Assembly (NCBI GenBank): GCA_941918925.1
Contig: OW799237.1
Coordinates: 93,717,015 to 93,781,014, forward strand
Length of the DNA stretch: 64,000 nt
Direction: 5' to 3'
Origin: Phyto melanocephala
Taxonomy: Eukaryota; Arthropoda; Insecta; Diptera; Rhinophoridae
Part shown: in pieces, positions 56,230 through 64,000 of the stretch
Numbering within the stretch: the first letter of the stretch is position 1
Layout: each line of letters begins with the position of its first letter
Made by a program: the position numbers and the translations under genes
Notes under the pieces: generated by a model
Told to the model about the DNA's origin: nothing
Databases searched by the model: none
What the model saw: the letters and a program-made list of their open reading frames with translations, nothing else

Positions 56230-56635
56230 ATTTTTAGTTGGCAACACTTTTTTTAACTGGCGGCCATTTCGTCAGCTGTCAAGTGATTTATGTTAAGTTT
56301 GTTTTGACATTTCAACATGAATACACTGACGCAGGAACTCAAAGCCGTAGATTCGATGAATGTGCCGAAAACAAGATTGCCGTTAAGCTGGGTTTTCATA
56401 AGCGAATTTTGTTTAACGCTGAAGCTCACTTTTGTTTAAATGGATACGTCAATATGCAAAACTTTCGTATTTTGGAGTAAGGGTATGTTAAAACACCGTT
56501 CCATCCAGAAAAACTCACTATTTGGTGTGCTTTATGGGCTGGTAAAATTACTGTTCCATACCTCTTTTAAGGCGATGCTGGTCAGCACATTACAGTCAAT
56601 AGTAACCGCTATAAAGCCATGACTACTGATTTTTA
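56230..56635 (+). pseudogene. DD41D mariner transposase relic, 5' half (N-terminus deleted)
   Basis: agctgtcaagtgatttatgt and gttttgacatttcaacATG look like the usual leader and start (56317). The frame then jumps to AENKIAVKLGFHKRILFNAEAHFCLNGYVN, so most of the DNA-binding region is deleted. The first catalytic D is replaced (NAEAH for SDEAH). It continues, frameshifted, HPEKLTIWCALWAGKITVPY then DAGQHITVNSNRYKAM. It breaks off at about 56635, where R1-type gag coding begins. The 3' half resumes at about 58050. Confidence 0.7.
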
Positions 56636-57324
56636 TGCTCATAATAAAGCCAACAGAAGGACACAGCTACGCAGATGTTCTTGAAACCCTGAGGGTAAAT
56701 GGGAACATGGAAACAAATATAAAAGTCAAAACGATCAGGAAAACGAAAACAGGATCGATGTTAATTGAGCTTGAAAGAGGAGAACGAGTAAACCCAGAAC
56801 TTTTCAACAAAATGAGAGAAGTTATGAAAGACTCAGCTGAAGTACGAAGCGGTACCGCAAATATAACTTTGAATATTCGGGATCTAGATTCAATGACTAC
56901 AATCGAAGAGATAGCCCAGGCCATTGGAGATGCAATTAAAATAGGGGAAAATAATATGAGAATTAAGATATCAAAACCGAACAGTAGAGAATTGGTTCAA
57001 GCCTATGTAACAATGCCATCCAGGGAGGCAGATGAACTCTTAAGAGTCGAGACTATCAAAATCGGATGGTGTAGACTCAAAGTGAGACGGCACATAACAC
57101 AAAGGAACTGTTTTAAATGCTTTGGCACAGGACACGAGCAATGGAAATGCACTGGACCAGACAGAAGAGGCCAAGGATTATGTATACGATGTGGTAACAC
57201 GGGCCATATCATGAGAAACTGTACCCAAGCACCTAAGTGCTGCCTGTGTATAGAGGCAGGTTACGAACTCATTGATCACTTACCGGCTTCTGGGAAGTGT
57301 ATGGCAGCAGGAATGAAACTCTGA
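56635..57324 (+). CDS. R1-clade LINE ORF1 (gag-like), zinc-knuckle protein
   Basis: A 229-codon open frame. The start at 56635 is right at the mariner junction, so the natural N-terminus may be lost; 'LIIKPTEGHSYADVL' is a typical early gag motif of the clade. The C-terminus has three knuckles: C159-x2-C162-x4-H167-x4-C172, C183-x2-C186-x4-H191-x4-C196, and C202-x2-C205-x9-H215-x6-C222. Such proteins bind the element RNA and form the transposition particle. The stop TGA overlaps the start of the next frame as TGATG (57322-57326), the coupling seen between ORF1 and ORF2 in several non-LTR elements. There are no frameshifts, so it is well preserved. Confidence 0.75.
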   Translation: MLIIKPTEGHSYADVLETLRVNGNMETNIKVKTIRKTKTGSMLIELERGERVNPELFNKMREVMKDSAEVRSGTANITLNIRDLDSMTTIEEIAQAIGDAIKIGENNMRIKISKPNSRELVQAYVTMPSREADELLRVETIKIGWCRLKVRRHITQRNCFKCFGTGHEQWKCTGPDRRGQGLCIRCGNTGHIMRNCTQAPKCCLCIEAGYELIDHLPASGKCMAAGMKL

Positions 57325-58181
57325 TGCGGATACTTCAGGCAAATATGCATAGGACCAAGACAGCACATGCATTAATAGAACAAATTGTTGTGGAGAAGGA
57401 GATAAACATTGCTATAATAAGCGAACAGTATAGACCTAAGAACACAGGCATTTGGCTGAGTGACTGTACAGGAACAGCGGCGATATGGAAACCACGTAGC
57501 AGCGCCGCAAGTATAACACGGACGGGAAACAACGACTGCCTAGCATATGTAAAGACAACGGTATGTAATCTGATGAGCTGTTATCTTACACCTAGTGATA
57601 CTATAGATGAGTTTGAGAGAAAGCTGAATATCATCGAGGACACAGCCAGGGAGATCGGTGGACCTTGGATAATCGCTGGAGACTTTAATTCCAAGGCAAT
57701 AGAATGGGGCGCACCAAACACAAACTCTAGGGGTCGTTTAATACTTGATATGGCGGGGAGATTGGATCTCGTAGTGGCAAACACAGGGGGAGCAACCACA
57801 TTTAGAAGACCCGGATGTCAGGAAACTACCCCAGATATAACACTAGTTTCCGAGATAATAGCTTCAAGAGTAGAAAACTGGAAAGTGATGGAGGAATTTA
57901 CTGGTAGTGATCATCAATATATCACCTATACCATGAATAAGGAAAGTGCCCACAACCGACTAAACCTAGGAAAATATCTTGGGACGAGGAAGTGGAATGT
58001 ATCAAAACTGAATACAGAGATACTAATCGCGAATATTGATAGACGTATGGAGAATTTCAATCAGACTGGCAGCATAGTTTCACGTTTCGGACCCATGAAT
58101 TGGCCTCCAAGATCTTGCAATTTAACACCGCTAGACAGTTTTCTGTGGGGATGTGTAAAGTCACTAGTCTATGCAGGATAA
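57324..58181 (+). CDS. R1-clade endonuclease (ORF2 N-terminus) fused in frame to mariner C-terminus
   Basis: I choose ATG 57324, in the TGATG overlap, over the upstream ATG 57297, because MRILQANMHRTKTAHALIEQ is the family's ORF2 start. Apurinic-type endonuclease motifs follow: IAIISEQYR, WIIAGDFNSKAIEWG, TTPDITLVS and GSDHQYI. After about residue 240 (about 58045) the frame leaves the LINE before its RT and runs on as IVSRFGPMNWPPRSCNLTPL then DSFLWGCVKSLVY. This is the C-terminal catalytic part of a DD41D mariner, with its final D. The 285-residue open frame is thus a chimera. RT is wholly missing. It is probably a chance product of a deletion, but it has stayed open across the junction. 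Confidence 0.7.
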   Translation: MRILQANMHRTKTAHALIEQIVVEKEINIAIISEQYRPKNTGIWLSDCTGTAAIWKPRSSAASITRTGNNDCLAYVKTTVCNLMSCYLTPSDTIDEFERKLNIIEDTAREIGGPWIIAGDFNSKAIEWGAPNTNSRGRLILDMAGRLDLVVANTGGATTFRRPGCQETTPDITLVSEIIASRVENWKVMEEFTGSDHQYITYTMNKESAHNRLNLGKYLGTRKWNVSKLNTEILIANIDRRMENFNQTGSIVSRFGPMNWPPRSCNLTPLDSFLWGCVKSLVYAG

Positions 58182-58310
58182 GCCCAAAGCGATTGACCAC
58201 TTGGAGGACAACAGTTGCAGCATTATTGACGTTATACGTCCACAAATGTTAGAAAAAGTCGTCGTCTGGCGTTTATATGACAGAAGTCATATTTAAATTA
58301 TAATTCTAAA
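58050..58310 (+). pseudogene. DD41D mariner transposase relic, 3' part
   Basis: SRFGPMNWPPRSCNLTPLD (third catalytic D) in the chimeric frame, then after frameshifts AQSD*PL-GGQQLQHY-type sequence corresponding to the 'kpqtid.led.i...i..i.p..lekv' tail. About 35 residues that should carry the second D are missing between this and the 5' half. The LINE segment and the mariner therefore met through a rearrangement, not a clean insertion. Confidence 0.65.
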
Positions 58311-59397
58311 ATATTATCTTTCGAATAAAGTAAATTTCGTTTGTTTTACTCCATTTCAAAGACAGTTTCTCTATAAAAAAAAATACCCTCTACTTCCAAT
58401 TTTCATATTTAAGCGATATATTCGAAAAAACAAAAATTACTTTTAAACAGAAACTGCAATTTCTCACTTGAGACCATTTAGCTCGTCTTCAAAGATATGG
58501 CCATGCACGTACGTCTGTATATTTAAATGCTTAAGTTAAGGTTGTGTGCTATTTTTTTGTTATTTGAAAATCGATTTACAAATAAAGTTAAATAATAAAA
58601 TTCTCCACTGAAAGAGGGAATGTTAAATTATTTTAAAAGTGTTTACCGGAGTGTGTTTTTGTGTATGTGTGTTCTAATTTAAATTTATTGCCATGTATTC
58701 CTTTGTGTATAAAAAAAAATCTAAATATACTTTTAGACATTTCAACAGGAAGTTAAACAAAATAAACTTAAAATAAAAAAAAATCTCACTAAAAATTTTA
58801 TTACACAAATATTTTCCCAGAGTTTTCAAGTGTTTAAATATTTGTATTAATTTTATTTATTTTTGATTGACTTAGCAGTCTGAAGCCTTCTTTTTTTTTT
58901 TTTATATAAAGAACAGTTTATTTCATTCCAAGGCAGATTCATACATGTATATGAAACGTCTATTTGGTACAACAAAGCATGTTTATAGTATAAAATTTTT
59001 ACAAAGGCGTATTCATGTAGCGGGGATGGAAAAGTTATTATATCAGTTTAATTTAATAAATGTTCACAATACGCTTTTCGATCAGCTCAGATCAGATCGA
59101 ATTCGTTTTATTTGTTATCAAAAGTGAATCCTTCGATTGCCGTAGAGGCGGAACAAATTATTATAATGTTTTATAAATTTAGCTCTGCCAATTTCAAACC
59201 AATTTAAAATTTTTGTTCTTAAAATTTTTTGACACTACGACATTCAAATTTGGTGTCACTATCATACGCAAACATTAACTAGGTGTTGTGTATTTACAAA
59301 GTGGGGTTTAAAAAAATTCGTTTACAATGTTACGACTTTATCGTTAAATTTTTTTCATTTATTTTATTTTTCAGACTATATAAATAACAGCTGGAGA
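58311..59397. other. AT-rich interval, nothing recognised
   Basis: Short 60-codon frame at 58945-59127 without motif. Several poly(A)/(T) runs. Confidence 0.5.
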
Positions 59398-59860
59398 ATA
59401 AACAAGTAAGAGTGTTACATGCAGCCATGCCTTATATAGTGATATTTATTTTACTGGTCAATCCCTTTCATTCAATATGAATAATGCTCTCTCGGTGGTA
59501 CAGAAACGGAAAAAAAAATTATTTTCTTTAATAAATTTTAGGTAAAACCCCGAAGGAGTTGTCATTTGGTGCTTATATATATCAGTTAATTTTAAGCCGA
59601 TCTGTCAGTTTTTCTCGAAAATAATTTTTAATTTTTACCACGGCTTCTAATGTAACATCTTGAATGTGACAAAAAATTTGATATGCTTTAACAAAAATAA
59701 GATTTTCTAAATAATTTTTGCCTATAACTTTGCCGATTACTGACTGATTTGTCTAAGATATTTTATTTCACAAATATCTTCTGAGGCATACCAATTCTAC
59801 AAATAGTCACAAGAGTGTTAGTGGTCAATTACTTTAATGCAAACAGCATCTCTCCAGCAT
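59398..59860 (-). repeat. Helentron-related dispersed repeat
   Basis: Starts aacaagtaagagtgttacat (inverted Helentron 3' tip), then ttttactggtcaatcccttt, tatatcagttaattttaagc and tactgactgatttgtctaag. The parts match 16.2 and 21.0 kb. The usual attcggc hairpin is decayed. Confidence 0.5.
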
Positions 59861-59889
59861 TTTAATATCAGAATTTAGCCGTCTGAAGC

Positions 59890-60510
59890 AATGATTTGTT
59901 GTTTAGTTCAAGGTCGTCACAAGCATGGTACCGTAAAAAGTTTGCCTCGAACCGTAAGAAAACCTTTAGATTGTAGTCTTGAAAATATCAAACGTGTAGA
60001 GCAAACTCTTAACAAAACACCAAAAAAATCTACCAAAAAGCGTTCTTCTTAGCTAGTAACTGCTCATACGTCTCTAAGGCGCACTTAAACTTATTACCAT
60101 ATATATTTATCCCATATTAAGAGTAATTGATGCAAGAATTAAAGCTCGCTCGGTGGCCTCTGAAATTTGCAGGTAAATAAAATCAACTTTTACGAGAATC
60201 TGGTTATAAGTGATGAAGCTCATTTTCGTTGAAATGGCTTTGTATATCAGTGAAACTGTAGGTTCTGGGGTTGTGAAAATCTAAGAGCTATTCGTTGAGG
60301 CCAATTGCATCCTGTTAGGTGTACAGCGTTGTGACATAACATCTGAAAATATCAATGGACCTTACTTCTTCGTAAATAAAGATGTAAGTGCTGTAACCGT
60401 AAATAGAATGCGATATCAGTTTATGATGGAACATTTTTTTATTTCCAAGACCTAAGATGCGGTTTTGATAGAATGGAACCAATGCACACGCTGCTCAGAC
60501 ACAATGGCAT
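59890..60510 (+). pseudogene. Mariner (rosa-like) transposase relic
   Basis: Plus-strand fragments: RHKHGTVKSLPRTV, ENIKRVEQTLNKTPKKSTKK and RSS (linker), then DEAHFR-NGFVYQ-NCRFWG (first catalytic D with stops), DINGPYFF-like and MRYQFMMEHFF. Heavily frameshifted. Related to the 42 and 56 kb mariners. The sequence cccaccctgta at 61070-61080 could be the right tip of this or another mariner, but no left partner was found. Confidence 0.55.
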
Positions 60511-62300
60511 TTTTAAGTAAATTTTTTTTTTTGTTGAATAAATAATATGAAGAAATATGAAAACTAATTTGTCAACGCGTACGCATCAAAATATTTTCTT
60601 TACGTATGGTCCCTTCTTTGCCTGGTGTGGACCGCTGTTGTCGATGTTTTGTCCTGGTTTAAACAGCGTTGTCAGGATATTTGTTTGAACAACGGTGTCT
60701 GATATTGAAAGGTATTTTCAATACGAAAAAAAGAGACGACACATGAAAATAGCAACAAAATACACTTTAAACGTTTTCTCCATATCAAAGAACATAAACA
60801 TTTTTTTGACAGTTGCTCTGCTGACGTTGTGTGCTGTCTGAACAAATCGATGGCTCGTCTAGACGTAAAGTTGCGATTGTGTGCACTATGGAACACTCGA
60901 GCGCTGCAGCCACAAATTTTAAAATATGTTATAGACAATGTTCTAAAAACCCTTTAATGCGAAGATAAAAAAGAATTTAAATTTTTATATTTTATAGACT
61001 GAAATAGAATAGTATAAAAAATACCTAAACAAAAAAGTAACTAAAATTTGAACGCCATGGTAAATTGTGCCCACCCTGTATTAAAAACAAAGTCGAAAAT
61101 ATTGGTTCTAACTACTTTTGCCTAAATATAACTTTGCCGATTTGTGTGGTTGAGGTATGTGTGTGTAGATTTGCCAAAAACAAAAAAAAAAATTAAAAAG
61201 TAGAAGAAAAGCAAATGTATGTCTCTGCTTATATCTCAGCAAACAATAGACCGGTTTTGCTGATTTTCATCCGGAATAATTCTTACAGTTTGATACTACG
61301 CATGGGCATGTGCAAGATATCAGGGCTTTAAAATGCAGATTTCAGACAACACACACCAAGATTGATATTGTTTGACTCAATTTCGATTTTTTACTCGATT
61401 TCCCTTTACGCAGCACGGCTGAAGCGTATTATCAATAAAAAAAATATTAAACATTAGGGTCAGGTTTGAAAACAAATATGCAAAACAAATTAACAAAAAA
61501 AATGTCAGTAATTTCTTAACGAACTTTAACTTTAATCAGAGACAAATGCTATTTATGGTTCTCAAGCGCAAAATATTCACCTCCTAAACAAATTGGAAGA
61601 AAACACATATTATTTTGTATAAATGATACCCTGACACGTACAAATTAAGACACTGTCAGTTTTTAATACACACCACTGCCCTTTATTATTTACATTTAAT
61701 AATATCCCAGCAAAACAACATGTGTACATAAACAAATATATTTGTTGATAGCAAAATTACCTAAAAATAATTATTTGTTCACTGTTTTAAAATCAACACA
61801 ACCATTTTATTGTAAATTTATTAAAATTCAGAAAAACTTACGACAACTCTGAGTTTAAATAATTAATTTCATACAAATTAGCATTCGAAATTTGTTGCCA
61901 AAATTAAACGTAAACAGTGAAGCGAATTTTCTCATTTTCTCGTCAAATATAACGGTTTTAAAACCAGTTTAGCGGAAAAAATACGTTTCAGCTATTAGCG
62001 GGAAATTTAGCGGTTTTTGCTGAACCAACCTCTAAAGCACAACTCTCTACCACTAACGCACAACTTTTTGTAAGTGCATCTAAAACTTCATATATATAAA
62101 ATCAAAATAAAAATTGTTTTATTTTTTATGTTTCTCATGACAAATTTTTCAATTATTACCCCAATGCACTTTAGGTCAAACGACACATTTCTCTGTGCGA
62201 AAGTCCAAAAATCAACTTGCAGTTTTACTATTGTTGTTGTTGTTTTTTAATTCTAAAGACTTCAGAATAAAAAAAAGTGATTTTTGTTTTGACCAAATAT
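60511..62300. other. AT-rich interval, nothing firmly recognised
   Basis: 60560-60960 is less AT-rich (tttgcctggtgtggaccgct, gctcgtctagacgtaaagtt) but has no convincing frame on either strand. 61190-61340 has tatatctcagcaaacaatag followed by ccggttttgctgattttcat, reminiscent of the Helentron-related repeats. No gene. Confidence 0.4.
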
Positions 62301-62438
62301 TAATAACCGTTATACAGCAGCGTGTCGAAGTCAACTGATTAAATTTTTTCTATAATTGTGTTCTTAAGTTAAGTAGTGCGTGGCCAACTTTAAGTGCGTA
62401 TATCTCGGACTGTGTTTGTGATAATTTATTAGAGTAAA

Positions 62439-63541
62439 ATGGAAAAGAAAGAGCCAAGTAAGTAGATATATTTTTAATTTTAAATGTTTTATATATATGT
62501 CGCTATATTTAATAAATAACTAATTATCGTAAACATCTATAAATAGTTAAATTTTTAGAAAATTTTTATTTTCTGAAAGCTTTTAAAAAAATATACCCCA
62601 TTTCTCCATTCTCAAATTGCACAAAATAATTATAATATTATCTAGTGAGTTATTTGGTATTTATTAAAAATTGCGATTTTTTGCGTTTTGCGAGTAATGC
62701 CTCTTTTTGTTAGGTAACCTCTGTATAAAAGAGATTGATCTTTTTGAAGTATGGCGAAAGGAAAGTACAAAAAAAAACAAAAAAAGAAAAGGCAACAAGT
62801 GGCGCTGTTGGACGTCCTCGTGTACCATTTAGCGAAAAATCTGAATTTGGAAAAAGAAAAGAAGCTGCAGAGCTTTCAAATGCGAAAGCTTATACAAGTC
62901 TTCTCGTTCGTGCAGCAGCAACATCAGAACGTAAACAAGGTGAAACCGATTTGGTTGCAATACTAAAGGAAAGTATTCAAAGTCCAACAAGACCATCAAA
63001 AATGCGTAAAATTTGTGATGAAGATCCTAAGAAGCCAATTCCATTTACTGCGGATGAGGCTTTAGCTTTCCTCCTTGAACATAATTTGTCTAAAGAGCAG
63101 TATAATGCAATACGCCAGGAAAGCAAATTAAGGAATTGTGATATATATCCTCATTATAGTAAAATAACTGCCGCGAAATGAAATGCCGTCCTGAGGGTAC
63201 AAAAGCAGCAGAGAAACTTGTGAATGTTCCTCTTCAATCTATCGCATACAGCAGAAAGAATTGTAGAAATGCAAAAAGAAGTTTTTATTGCTGAAATGGA
63301 AGAGGAGAAGACTGAGTTTTTAAGCACAGAACTAATATTTAGTTACGGCTTTGATAGTAGTACTGGTCAATTCAAAAAAGAACACGTTCCACGTTACCAC
63401 CTGAAGTAATTGAACTATTATGTTGCTGCGAACCAACAGAAGAACTTCACCATAACGGACAAGACGACGAAAATAATGAAAGTGAAGAAGCCTCCTTTGA
63501 ATTAATTTTACAAAGTGAATTGGATATAAACAATTAATAAA
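62439..63541 (+). pseudogene. RAG1/Transib-like transposase gene relic (core deleted)
   Basis: A short possible first exon ATGGAAAAGAAAGAGCCAA (62439-62457) is followed by a consensus donor GTAAGT (62458-62463). An acceptor tttttgttag (about 62714) precedes the main frame, 62735-63181 (148 codons): GRPRVPFSEKSEFGKRKEAA, ILKESIQSPTRPSK, ADEALAFLLEHNLSKEQYNA and NCDIYPHYSKITAAK. Frameshifted continuation gives HTAERIVEMQKEVF, then FSYGFDSSTGQF. The latter holds the aspartate that in this family I equate with the first catalytic D of RAG1/Transib-type enzymes. It then jumps directly to LPPEVIELL and an acidic tail ending at 63535. The central catalytic core (second D, zinc residues, E) is therefore deleted. 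Superfamily assignment is from memory of motif order; moderate confidence. Confidence 0.5.
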
Positions 63542-64000
63542 TATTTTAGTATTAAAAAACAAATTAATTAATTCCATACACTGTGTTTAAATTAATGGGT
63601 GCTAGAGGGTTAATTTTTGGTCACTTATGGGTTAAGTTCCATTTTTTTATTGGAACCATCCATAATTATATAATTCATATAATAACTGTTTCGATTACTC
63701 TTATAATGTAGCCGTAATTAATTTTGCACAGAAAAAGTAGTCATTTGACCTAATGTGCAATGTAACGGAATTTCTAAGACACCTATAAAGTTCACGAATA
63801 ATTTAAACTTGTGGTCAAAAGTAAAGTAAGTAAATAAATCAACACAAAACTATATAATTATAGTATCAGAGTAAAGGCTATGGTACACGAAATGAAAAAA
63901 GCCACATGCACATGTTGGTCTGATGTCACTAAAATGTTTAAAATAGTCGTACTGGCTGCATGCGGTAAGATTTGATATTACACGAAATGTGTTTTAGTCC
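63542..64000. other. AT-rich tail of the window
   Basis: CACTGTG at 63579-63585, the complement of CACAGTG, could be the right tip of the RAG1/Transib-like element, since such elements end in a RAG-signal-like heptamer. No left partner was seen. Otherwise no feature. Confidence 0.35.

Noticed and set aside
57297..57323. Upstream ATG as the start of the endonuclease frame.
   Set aside because: The extra nine residues are the gag C-terminus read in another frame. The family's ORF2 begins at the ATG in the TGATG overlap.
61070..61080. cccaccctgta as a proven mariner end.
   Set aside because: No inverted partner was found within a plausible distance.

Overview
The window is AT-rich, repeat-dominated nuclear DNA of a higher (brachyceran, probably schizophoran) fly. 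The evidence is its transposon flora: INE-1/DINE-like Helentrons with the 'gtctgtccgtctgtccgtgtg' type core, DD41D (rosa-type) and DD34D mariners, R1-clade and CR1-like LINEs, a Penelope-like element, a tRNA-derived SINE and many small MITEs. I recognise no intact host gene, no rRNA or tRNA gene and no CRISPR array. It is probably intergenic DNA or a very long intron. The exact genus cannot be read from the sequence.

Layout. 0-7.6 kb: the 3' part of a Helitron, two head-to-tail Helentrons, then about 4 kb of T-rich decayed minisatellite built around TTTCTATAGAAAA. This block contains Penelope-like terminal repeats, a 208-bp Helitron and a broken Penelope-like ORF (6.8-7.4 kb). 8.6-25.4 kb: a SINE, a 594-bp Helitron, a Helentron, several MITEs, LINE 3' ends (15.8 and 19.0 kb), a Tc1/mariner-superfamily transposase relic (17 kb), a minus-strand Helentron carrying a nested 231-bp MITE (22.4-23.2 kb) and a piggyBac-like relic (25.2 kb). 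25.4-33.7 kb: mostly featureless AT-rich DNA, with a young SINE bounded by a perfect 13-bp duplication (28.03 kb) and a nearly open CR1-like reverse transcriptase (29.7-30.8 kb). 33.7-39.5 kb: two Helentrons, then a Penelope-like terminal repeat, interrupted by a 2,996-bp DNA transposon with about 515-bp terminal inverted repeats and a 466-codon ORF; a DD34D mariner follows. 40-48.3 kb: a gypsy-like solo LTR, a LINE tail, a DD41D mariner with both ends, and MITEs of four families. 48.4-64 kb: Penelope-like repeat relics, a Helitron fragment inside a LINE RT, a 92-bp tandem array, an R1-clade gag/endonuclease segment fused into a mariner, a further mariner relic, and a broken RAG1/Transib-like gene at 62.4-63.6 kb.

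Most notable. (1) The 35,447-38,442 element has CACAG termini, long TIRs, a 3-bp TAA duplication that can be checked against related uninterrupted copies in the same window, and a transposase-like protein I cannot place in a named superfamily. (2) The Penelope-like terminal repeat it interrupts contains, at 35,311-35,380, a sequence that folds as a type I hammerhead ribozyme with all core nucleotides present. Five decayed relatives lie elsewhere in the window. (3) The 57.3 kb ORF joins an R1-type endonuclease in frame to the C-terminal part of a mariner transposase.

All family assignments rest on motif recognition by eye. No alignments or database searches were run.
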